A stretch of DNA of 64,000 bases, taken from contig OY757023.1 of the NCBI GenBank assembly GCA_963580285.1, forward strand, positions 87,383,108-87,447,107. The letters are read 5' to 3'. The translations under genes and the position numbers were made by a program. This document shows positions 12,499-24,400 of the stretch, one piece after another (position 1 is the first letter of the stretch; every line of letters begins with the position of its first letter). This DNA is from Lucinisca nassula (Eukaryota; Mollusca; Bivalvia; Lucinida; Lucinidae). Under the pieces are notes generated by a model that was not told the DNA's origin, searched no databases, and saw only the letters and a program-made list of their open reading frames with translations.

Positions 12499-15400
12499 GA
12501 GTTTGTCGTGTTCAACAGGACATGAGTTAAACCTTTTTTGTTGCATAAATACCTATGCGCATGGTTGTTTGAAGCCATTGTCAAATGGACCGAAAGCCGT
12601 GCTCAAACAGCAAAAACCCATGTTCAAATTATGTACTTGGAATTTGAGATTTTGATATGGCAAGATGGGCATTGTTTTGTATAGTTAAGTTGGGCGATGT
12701 AAAATTATCACCCTGAACGTAGCGTATTAGAGTTATATGATGGGTCTGAGGGTTACTGCATAACTACGTTATTGTAAGCAACATTCTGAACTTGCCGCCA
12801 TGTTGGTTTGTCGGTCTCAGTTGAAGAGTTTATATGAAGTTGATATGGAGCTTTTTGACATTTTCGTCAAAATTTACTGACGGAATCGAAACTTATGCAA
12901 GAAAAATGATCATCACAGTTATTTCATTGCATTAACATTTGCTGGATCCCTCGGAAGATATTTGAACATTCGGCCTAGTGACATCCGTGTCAAACAGCTT
13001 CCTTGGGATCTGACAATTTGCAGCAAATGTATTGCATGAAAAATCATGGTTGATCCCTATGCTCACAGGTGTTAATGTCATTATAGGGTAGAAGTTGTGA
13101 AGCCCAGGTCTGTCTCACTCTCTCTCTCAGCCAGTTCTCGAAGACGTCAGGCTCGATTGTTGCTGAATACAGGACAGGTAAGTGTGTGTGTCAAATATAA
13201 CTAAAACTCTGCATACCTTTGTTCATTATTACACAGTTTCTGGATTTAACATAATTTAACCCTTTTTGTACCAAATGGAATCATCCTCCTTAGTTTATAC
13301 TATTTTATTTTAGTTTGATTGCGATTTGATTGCGATGAAAGCTTCAAGTTTATTGAATCGCTCTCGAACACTCATTCCAGGTGTTTTCATGCGCGTGCGA
13401 GAGAGAGGAAGTGGCTTTTACACCTGCTACCCATTTACACCTGGGTGGAGTGGGGCAGAGTCATTACTTGTCTTGCCCAAGGACACACCTCGATACCGGT
13501 GGCTGGATTCGAACGCAGAACCTCTTGATCATAAGTCAAACACGTTAACCACTGCGCTATCGAGGCTGACAATCCTCCTTATATATAGCAGGAGTCCATT
13601 TGAAAAAGGGGTGTCAGGTTGTGTTTTCTTCAAAATTTATTTGGAAAAATGATTAAACATTTTGGGAACAGTGTAGGCCCTGATCAGATGCCACATTCTG
13701 CAGCGTCTGATTTGGGCCTGCACTGTTTGCCAGGGTACCCGCTTCGTGGTTTCCGGTACGCAATGGGTTAAAGATGCAACATGGAAATTTATAGATTATA
13801 TAGAAAAATTATCATAAATGATCATTTTTTTTGTATGTACATTTTTGGACATAACAGGGTTGTTAAACAAACACTCCTCCTTAACTAGTATGTGTTTGTT
13901 TGTTTGTTTGTATTAGAGTTTAACGGCCCAGTCAACACTATTTTAGGTCATTTTTGAGCCGGTCAGTTTACCTATCCCCACTTTTCCTGGGCACGGTTAA
14001 CCAGTACAGTGCCCATTCTTTTGCCAGAAACTGACAACTGCCCTTCTTGAATCAGCCGAAGGGAGAGAATGACCGTAGAAAATATTTCATGATCAATCTC
14101 TACGACAGAATGTTGCCGACCCCGGCAGGTATTGAACTTGCATCCTCCTGATCACCAGTCATACACGCATCCTACTGAGCTATCGATTCTGGCCAAACTA
14201 GGTTGTGTAATGAACACCTGTAAACCCCACTTCTTATAGAGAAAACTGGGGTTTGTCAGGGGTATATATTATTTTCCTAATTCTTGCTTAAAAACATCGT
14301 GATCGTGGGTATTTGTTAGAACCTCGCAAATTCTGGCTCAGAATGTGCTTTTTAAGGAGAATTATCCAGTACACCCTGCTGGGTGACAACTCTGTCAAAA
14401 ACATTTGTGTCTCCCACATACTCCTAAAGGAAAGAATTTGCTCCTTTAAGGGGAATAGGAACACCTGGAAGATTTTTCTGACATTTTTCAAAGGGAGACA
14501 ACTTTCGGGACTTCCTGTTGCTTTTCTATAAGCCCTGTCCCACTGAAAAAGGGGTCTACTCATTAAGGAAAGAATTTGCTCCTCAGGAGCAAATTCTTTC
14601 CCTTAAGAGTTGACCCCTATTGACATGGGAGACAAAAATACCTTTGCAGGAGTTGGCTCCCCTGAATGTGTATCTATTCCCCATCAGAGTACTGAAATTC
14701 TTTTCTGCTTTTTCTGATAAAATCTGATTTATAATTGTTACATGATAAACTTCAGGATCTTGTTTCATAAATTTCGTATGAATTGACCATGAGTAATATC
14801 CTCTACATATTCTTACAGGACCTTCATAAGGAAATGGTACCTAAGAGAGCTAGACACCTAGCAAGTGTACGTTCAGTTATCTGATTAACCCTAAGGTGCC
14901 AAGAAAAACTTCATCTTAAAATGTCATTAGTTTATGTCGTCTGCTGAATCTTCTGCCAAACTTCTTAAAAATATTTTTACAGGCAAACAGTGTGGAACCA
15001 GATCAGACTGCTCCTGAAGGAGCAGTCTGATCTGGGTCCACACTGTTTGTAAAATGACTTTTAAAGTAACCAGCAGACGACAAAGCAGACAACAGTTGTT
15101 GTGATTGGCATCTTATGGGTTAATTTTGCACTCAATCCCAAAATCACTGAACCATTGCTATCATCTTAGTGCCTACAAAAAAGGATTTTGCCTTTCCTAT
15201 AACCTTGCCAGTCATAGGGACACCTTTGGATGGCTTCATGACAATTTCTATCCACTTTGTCCTGTCTTCCACTGCCCAATCACTATCCACTTTTATCCTG
15301 ACACCTTTGGATGGCTTCATGACAATTTCTATCCACTTTGTCCTGTCTTCCACTGCCCAATCTCTATCCACTTTGTCCTGTCTTCCACTGCCCAATCTCT

Positions 15401-18400
15401 ATCCACTTTGTCCTGTCTTCCACTGCCCAATCTCTATCCACTTTGTCCTGTCTTCCACTGCCTAATCTCTATCCATTTTGTCCTGTCTTCCACTGCCCAA
15501 TCTCTATCCACTTTGTCCTGTCCTCCACTGCCCAATCTCTATCCACTTTGTCCTGTCTTCCACTGCCTTCTGAGTCAAGCCTGATGAATCCTTCATATTA
15601 TCTTCCCATCTCATTTTTTATGCCCCCGCCATTCAAAGAATGGTGGAAAGGGCATATAGCGTTGCCCCTGTCCGTCCGTCCATTCCTCCGTGCGTCCGTG
15701 TGTCCGAAACTTAAACGCAGTCAATAACTTCCTTATTTCTTGATGGATTTTAATATTACTTGGCAGAAATGTTAACCATCATGAGACAATGTGTCACCTG
15801 CAAAACCCAGGTCCCTACCTCCAAGGTCAAGGTCATACTTAGAGGTCAAAAGTCCAAAAAAGGGTCTGAAACTTAAACGCAGTCAATAACTTACTTATTT
15901 CTGGATGGATTTTGAAATTACTTTGTAGAAATGTTAACCATCATGAGACGATGTATCACGTGCAAAACCCAAGGTCCGTACCTCCAAGTTCAAGGTTATA
16001 CTTAGAAGTCAAAGGTCAAAAAAAGGGTCCGAAACTTAAACGCAGTCAATAACTTCCTTATTTCTTGATGGATTTTAAAATTACTTGGCAGAAATGTTAA
16101 CTATCATGAGACAATGTGTCACGTGCAAAACCCAGGTCCCTACCTCCAAGGTCAAGGTCATACTTAGAGGTCAAAGGTCAAAAAAGGGTCCAAAACTTAA
16201 ACGCAGTCAATAACTTACTTATTTCTGGATGGATTTTGAAATTACTTTGTAGAAATGTTAACCATCATGAGACGATGTGTCACGTGCAAAACCCAAGGTC
16301 CGTACCTCCAAGGTCAAGGTTATATTTAGAGGCCAAAGGTCAAAAAAGGGTCAGAAACTTAAACGCAGTCAATAATTTACTTATCTCTGGATGGATTTTG
16401 AAATTACTTTGAAGAAATATTAACCATCATGAGACGATGTGTCACTTTCAAACCCAGATATGTACCTCCAAGGTCAAGGTCATACTTAGAGGTCAAAGAT
16501 AAAAAATGGTCCGAAACTTGAACGCAGTCAATAACTTTCTTATCTCTGGATGGATTTTGAAATTACTTGGCAGAAATGTTGGCCATCATGAGACAATCTG
16601 CCTCACACAAAACCAAGGTCCTTACCTCCAAGGTCAAGGTCATACTTAGACGTCAAATGTGAAAAAAGGGTCCAAAACTTTCTATGGATGAATATGAACA
16701 TAGACATATTTTCAGGCGGGGGCATCCGTGTCCTATGGACGCATTTCTAGTCTTCCACACATTCTTGTCCCATTATCTGTTCCCTTGAGTATTGCCGTGG
16801 GGAGGCCTGATGAGTGGGTGACATGCCCATACCATCCCAGCTTCCTTTTCTTTTTGAAGTGAGAAACTCTTTGTGAGGGTCAATGAGTACCAGAACCCAA
16901 CTGCAAACCTGTTCATTAGTGATGTGGTATAGCCAGATTTACTTCCTATATGAACCTCTGAATATTTAAATATGCCACACCCACTACCAATTATCAACCA
17001 ATTAAGGCGTAACTATACCAAATTTAGAGACACAGAGGCCTTTCTGATATTTAATCTTCATCAGTGTGTCTCAACCCCAAAGTTCTGAAACTGAAACGGA
17101 TGATGAACAAGACCCAGCAAACACAGCACATCCCACTCCGAGCACACACCGACCGATGTAGCCTATGAGACAGGTCAACTCGAGGCATCAGGCAAGAGAC
17201 GCCCACCCATGGACTTATAGGCGTCTTCCAACGGGCCAACATCAGCAAATCAGATAACTTGATGCAAATTATTGCAACAAATTTACAATCTGAATGGCAA
17301 ACAATGTAGATCCTGATCAGATGCCATTTGATCTGGATCTTCATTGTTTGGAAAATAAGGCATATCTGGGCTAAGCAGGACAAGGGTTAACCTTGAACCC
17401 TGAGGATGTAGATAACTTTATATAGCCAGTCTTCAAGCCTTGTTCAGATCAAGCTGGAATGGAAGGTGGGGTGGTTTTACTCTGGGTACTGTGTTTTTCT
17501 TGCACTTGATTACCAGTAATAATCAGCTCAATATAAGTGTGAAATAAATTTGAATGAGTTGTAAAACCAAAAAAAGTAGTAGTCTGGCTATGTAATATTT
17601 AAACTACCGGTACCTGTTATAGTCTAGAAATGTTTTGTGTTCTTTTTGTTTAGTTGAAAATTGTAGTATTTTTTCAACCTCTTGAAACGAAGATTTCAGT
17701 TTGTGTCATTAAAAGAGACTTTGATCAGATGAAACAGAACTGAGATGTCATTGGCTACACATGTGCTCTTTGAGGTTACGCTTTGCAAGTATTCAAATGT
17801 AACATATACATGTACTACCTTATGTTTGTCTGAAAATGAGTGGCAAACAATGTTGACCCTGATGAGATCCCATTTTCTTCGGCATCTCATCTGAGTTTAC
17901 ACTGTTTGTTCAGGCCTATCTACCAGAATACATACTGTGGTTTGGTAGTTTAGGAGATATTACATATAACTTACTACAGCATTTGGAGATATTACATATA
18001 ACTAACTATAGCATTAGGAGATATTATATAAAACTACAGTAACTTCAGCACCAGAAGATCTCAAATAAAACTAATTACAGCATCAGGAGATCTCACATAA
18101 AACTAATTATAGCATCAGGAGATCTCACATGAAACTAATTATAGCATCAGGAGATTTCACATAAAACTAATTATAGCATCAGGAGATCTCACATAAAACT
18201 AATTACAGCATCAGGAGATCTCACATAAAACTAATTATAGCATCAGGAGATCTCACATGAAACTAATTATAGCATCAGGAGATTTCACATAAAACTAATT
18301 ATAGCATCAGGAGATCTCACATAAAACTAATTATAGCATCAGGAGATTTCACATAAAACTAATTACAGCATCAGGAGATCTCACATAAAACAAATTACAG

Positions 18401-21400
18401 CATCAGGAGATCTCACATAAAACTAATTATAGCATCAGGAGATCTCACATAAAACTAATTAAAGCATCAGGAGATCTCACATAAAACTAATTACAGCATC
18501 AGGAGATCTCACATAAAACTAATTATAGCATCAGGAGATTTCACATAAAACTAATTACAGCATCAGGAGATCTCACATAAAACTAATTACAGCATCAGGA
18601 GATCCGAGGACTGTTCAAATATGAATGCAAGTACAACGTTTTCACATGCACTAATGCGAAAATCACATGGAAATAAATATCACAGCGTAGAAAAACATTT
18701 TACCTATACATTGATACCAAACCTGTTAAAATCCGTCCACTTTAGCCATGTATATCATTCGATAAACACTGTCTACTCTTGTATACTAATACAAAACATG
18801 GTTGGAAGAAGGTCAGAGTACGCCGCTGAAATACGGTGCTATATTAAGAATCATTGTATTCTTGGTATACGGTGCAAAGACATTTTTGATGAAATATGTT
18901 CGGTTCATGGGCATAATGAAATGTCTTTTCCGACAGTATTTCGTTGGTGTAAGAAATTCAGCTGTGGGCTAGGCTCAACAGAAGATGCACCACATGATCG
19001 TCGGCCGAAAAGAGCAACATCTGCCAAGATGGTTGCTAGAGTGAAAGAAATAGTTGCTACCGATGTACGATACACCACTAGGCAAATAGCTAGTATGGTT
19101 GGCATCTCATTAGGAGCAGCTCATACAATTCTGAAACGGGATTTGAAAATGAGAAAGATCTGTGCTAGATGGATTTCCCATCTGTTGACAGATGAGCAGA
19201 AAAAGTGTGCCAAGAAGTTGCTTAAAAAGTTTCCAAATTACAATGCACAGTCTTTCGCTAATGTCGTCACAGGTGACGAGACATGGGTTCACTTTTTTGA
19301 GCCAAAACGAAAGATTCAGAACAAAATATGGGCAACAAAGTATTGCAAAAGACCATGCATTGCAAAGCGGACCATGAGTGTCAAGAAGGTAATGTATGCC
19401 ATATCCTTTTCAAGTCATGGCCCTGCTATTCAGGTTGCTGTGCCTAAAGGCAAATCTGTAAATGCGAAGTTTTACAAGAATAAAGTTCTTCGAAAATTGA
19501 AGAAATATTTCAAAAAACGAAGACCCGCAACTGGTTTGGCCAATGTCAGATTGCTACATGACAATGCGTCATCGCACAAGGCGTTCATTGTGCAAGACTA
19601 TCTGAAGCAGGAAAAGGTTGTTGAACTCCCTCACCCCCTGTATTCCCCTGACCTTGCCCCGGGTGACTTTTTTTTGTTCTCACGGCTGAAAAAATACCTT
19701 TCTGGTCGAAAATTTGTACAGCGCAAACACCTCGGTTCTGCAATATTCCAGTGTCTTCATAGTATACCTCGAAAAGACTACCAAAATGCATTCAATGATT
19801 GGATCAGAAGACTGAAAGTTTGTATATCTGTTAAAGGGGAATACTTTGAGGGGACAAAATAAATTTTTCATCGAAATCTATCATGGAATGATTCTTAAGT
19901 GCTTAGTTGCATTCATATTTGAACAGTCCTCGTATCACATAAAACTAATTATTGCATCAGGAGATCTCACATGAAACTAATTACAGCATCAGGAGATCTC
20001 ACATAATACTAATTACAGCATCAGGAGATCTCACATGAAACTAATTACAGCATCAGGAGATCTCACATAAAACTAATTACAGCATCAGGAGATCTCACAT
20101 GAAACTAATCACAGCATCAGGAGATCTCACATAAAACTAATTATAGCATCAGGAGATTTCACAGAAAACTAATTACAGCAACAGGAGATATCACATAAAA
20201 CTAACTCACACACAGCATTAGGAGATATAACTTTGCCCCCAATAATCAGGACTTGAAGAAATAGATTGGGCTGTATAATACTTCCACACAGAGCTGAAAC
20301 CGACCACACATGAGTGGCAGGGATTGAGATGTCATTTCATATCAATGTCAGGTTAAAGTCCCACAAAATTGGAAGCAATATCTCCAAAATGACCTAAATA
20401 GTGTTGACGGGAATGTTAAACCTCAGATCAAACAAACAAACAAACATATAACTAAGTAAAGCAGTAAGAGGTAATACAAATAATTAATTACAGCATTAGG
20501 AGATATTACATATATCTAACTACAGCATTAGGAGTTATGAAATATATATAAAACAACAGCATAAAGAGATATAACATGTAACTAATTACAGCTTTAGAAG
20601 ATACTACATAAAACTAACTACAGCATTAGATGAGAGAACATAAAACTAACCACAAAAGATCTGCAGTCGATGGTAAACCATCGCAAATACCCGCTTTTTT
20701 TTATTAATAACACTAATGACTATGTATTAGCTAGCCAAAACTACATGTAAGTTAAAAAAGCAAAGTTTCAGAAGTGTAACATTTATAGTTTAGAAGATAT
20801 GGCAATGTCATACTTTTTGACCTTTGACCTTGGGGTTATGTTGAATCCACCTAAAGTATCCCAATTTATTCTATATTCCAACAGCCATCCAATAACGAAG
20901 TTTCAGAAGTGTAACTCCAATAGTTTAGAAGATATGGCAAAGTCATACTTTTTGACCTTTGACCTTGGGGTCGAGATCACACCAAAAGTAACCTGACATA
21001 TTCTATATTCCAAGGGCCATCCAATAAGCAAAGTTTCAGAAGTGTAACTCCAATAGTTTAGGAGATATGGCAAATCATAATTTTTGACCTTTGACCTTGG
21101 GGTCATGTTGAGGTCAAGGTCACATCGAAAGTATCCAAATTTATTCTATATTCCAAGGGCCATCCAATAACCAAAGTTTCAGAAGTGTAACTCTAATAGT
21201 TTAGAAGATATGGCAAAATCATACTTTTTGACCTTTGACCTTGGGGTCAAGGTCACACCAAAAGTAACCTGACATATTCTATATTCCAAGGACCATCCAA
21301 TAAGCAAAGTTTCAGAAGTGTAACTCCAATAGTTTGGGAGTTATGGCAAATCATAATTTTTGACCTTTGACCTTGGGGTCATGTTGAGGTCAAGGTCACA

Positions 21401-24400
21401 AAAAAGTTGCCCACTGCCATCTACATTCCATGTACTATCCACATGCAAAGTTTCAAAAGTGTAACTTCAGTGGTTGCAGAGGAGATCCAATCACAAGAAA
21501 CGTGACGGACGGACAGACGGACAGACAGACGGACGGACAGACGGACAGACGGACAGACGGACAGACAGACGGACTGACGCCGGATCGAAGTGTGGTACGA
21601 AAACAATATACCCGATTTTTCTTCGAAAAAGCGGGTATAATTAGGGGATATTACATAAAAGTAACTGCATCATTTAGGAGATATGTTTATCTTCTTACTG
21701 ATTCAGGGAATATACAACTTATTAAGCATTAGGAGATATTACATTCAGCTAACTACTCCATTGGGAGATATTACATATAACTAACTACAGCATTAGGAGA
21801 TATTATATACAACTAATTACAGTATTAGAGATATTGCATACAACTGATTTCAACATTAGGAAATATAGCATTAAACTAACTACAGCATTATGGGATATTA
21901 CATATAATTAACTACAGCATTAGGAGATATTAAATATATATCTCACTACAGCATTAGGAGATCTTACATACAGCTAATTACAGCATTAGAAGATATTACA
22001 TAAAACTAACTACAGCATTAAGAGATATTACATACAACTAATTTCAGCTTTGAGATATTACATAAAACTAATTACAACATTAGGAGATATTACATGAAAC
22101 TTCAGCATTAGGAGATATTGCATATAACTAACTACAGCATTTGGAGATATTATATAGATCACACCACAGCATTAGGAGATCTTACATACAGCTAATTACA
22201 GCATTTGAAGATATTTCATAAAACTAATTACAACATTAGGAGATATTACATACAACTAACTATAGCTGCTTTAGGAGATATTTTATAAAACTAACTCCAG
22301 CATTAGGAGATATTACATACAGCTAACTACAGCATTAGAAACTACATATTATAACTAACTACAGCATTAGGAGATATTACATTTTACTAACTACAGCATT
22401 AGGAGTTATTAGATGTGTCACACTACAGCATTAGGAGATAACCCATACAGCTAATTACATCATTAGAAGATATTTCATAAAACTAATTACAACATTAGGA
22501 GATATAACATACAACTAACCACAACTGCATTAGGAGATATTACATACAGACGAGTACATTAGTTTCAATTGCCATATTTGATGCACACTACACAAAGGAA
22601 CTACTGGTACATTTGCGAAAACTCTGGTACCAAGAGATTTCTAGAGTTTGTAAATTCCCAGAATATCAGCTACCCCAATCACGCTTTCCATTTACACATC
22701 CCTAATAAGATCAGTTTACAGTCCAACTTCATTGGCTCACCTTTTAGGGAATGGAAATATAGTAAAATTCCTATATTAAGACCACCTTTGAGACTGTTCA
22801 CTTTTGAACAGTCCCAAAGTGGTCTCTTATAAGGAGACACTGGGTGTACAAAACACAAAGAAAGATTAGCTGAAACCTCCTCAATAAACTTTTAAAAGCA
22901 GATTTAGTCTTAATTTTAGGTGGTCTTAAGGGGACTGGGAACACCTGGCAGATTTTTCCTCCATTTTTCAAAAGGAGAGAACTTTAAGAACTTCCTGTTT
23001 GCTTTTCTATAAGCCCTGTCCTACTGAAAAAGGGGTCTACTCTTAAAGGAAAGAATTTGCTCCTCAGGAGCAAATTCTTTCCTTTAAGAGTTGACCCCTA
23101 TTGACATGGGAGACAAAAATAATTTTGCAGGAGTTACCTCCCCTGAAGGTGTTCCCATTCCCCTTAATAGTGTAATTTTACTGTATGTTTGAGACAGGGA
23201 TAGTTCTACTGAGTGTTGCTGATAGTTCCAGGCCAGGAGGTATGATAGGAATGATTTAGGTATATTCTAATGAGTACACACAACATACATTTTTAAGATT
23301 AAAGAAAGAAGTCTTTATATTGCTGTATTGATCCAAAGTATTGGGACAGACAGGCCTAAGCAAAATTGTAGACTCAGATCAGATCAGGGGCCAGTTGTTC
23401 AAAACTAACGACATTGTTAGTTAATGTATCGTTAAAACTTTGATCATTTATTTTGGCAAATATGCTAATATTTTTGCTGAAAAAAATGTGAGCAGCTTTT
23501 GCAAATGCAAAAGCTGCTCACATTTTTATAGCAAAAATACCAAAATTTTAGATATTGAACTGGCTAGAACAAAACAATATGACCACTAACGAGCTCGTTA
23601 ACCTAACGATATTTTGAACAACTGGCCCCAGATTGCTCTTGAAGTCTACATTGTTTGCCATTATGTATGCATTTGTATGCCCCACCACATGATGGTTTAT
23701 GATTTAAGAGTATTACAGCAAGTCCTCAAGGTGTCTGACTTGTTAGCATTTTTACAGTAGTATATGCCTTAATATTTCTTAGCTCAAGCTTTTGGAAGAA
23801 TGCCAGGGGGACTCAAGAATGGGTTCGACTCAGCCAGGGGAAGTTAGACATCTGTGCTCAAGTCATTGACATTTCACTGTATCATGAACCCCAGGGGCCA
23901 GTTGTTCAAAGCATTGTTACCTTAACGAGCTTGTAAGTGGTCAAATGTTTTAACCATTCTAGCAAGTACAATATCTAAAATTTTGTCATTTTTGCTGAAA
24001 ATGTTAGCAAAAGCTGCTCACATTTTTCAGCAAAAATATTATTTTTTGCCATTTTGAATGATCAAAGTTTTAATAATATGTTAGCTAACGACTTAGTTTT
24101 GAACAACTGGCCCAAGGGTGATAATAAAAATGTTATTCCTTTAAACAGGTGCTTGCTTCATACAGTTGACTTTTGATGCATTTGCTTGTACCAAAATGAT
24201 CCTAAGTATTAGGACAGGCAGGCCAAAGCAAACAGTGTAGACCCAGATCAGACTGCTCCTGAAGGAAAAGCCTGATCAAGGTCTACAGCATTTGCCATTC
24301 TATCTCCACTTTATGTACTCCTTGCTAGACCGCGAAACAAACCCGTTAAAATTTTAGGAGAATTACAACAAGTTCTCAAGGTGTCCGAATTTTTAGGATT

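Larger units (their letters stand above)
10296..13086. other. intron 2 (2.8 kb)
   Basis: Holds a short palindromic MITE remnant with 'ttagaaccgcctagctgagg' (about 10325-10480), a SINE (10652-10945), two opposed copies of a ~220-bp hairpin MITE (11037-11256 and 11386-11623), two related hairpin elements (11757-12130), a tRNA-derived SINE (12134-12455) ending at a (TA)n run (12462-12496), and unclassified sequence from 12500 to 13086. Confidence 0.7.
17947..22560. repeat. 32-bp minisatellite, interrupted by mariner, a SINE-like repeat and H8
   Basis: The consensus unit is 'aaaactaattacagcatcag' + 'gagatctcacat' (32 bp). Homogeneous units lie at 17990-18604 and 19933-20215. Older, divergent units ('agcattaggagatattacat') lie at the left edge, at 20452-20660 and at 21643-22560. 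The gradient from uniform centre to divergent edges suggests recent central expansion. There are no CRISPR-type spacers: the units are directly head-to-tail. Confidence 0.92.

Noticed and set aside
12148..12584. Minus-strand frames with long Tyr-Ile runs
   Set aside because: They cover a (TA)n microsatellite and a SINE.
13131..13177. Shorter exon 3 using the AG at 13130
   Set aside because: It has a better pyrimidine tract, but its phase does not match exon 2 and it would run into a stop in exon 4.
15105..15727. Three overlapping long open frames with repeating Ser/Leu/Pro-rich peptides
   Set aside because: They lie in a 35-bp minisatellite with no stops; all frames are open because the unit is not a multiple of three. 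No conservation or splice context.
18621..18797. 59-residue N-terminal extension of the mariner transposase
   Set aside because: The start lies inside the terminal inverted repeat and the length exceeds the family; the Met at 18798 is the usual start.
21430..21732. Gln/Thr/Asp-rich 100-residue frame
   Set aside because: It translates a gacggaca simple repeat at the head of H8.
17947..22560. CRISPR-like regular repeats
   Set aside because: A eukaryotic intron with head-to-tail 32-bp units and no unique spacers; this is a minisatellite.
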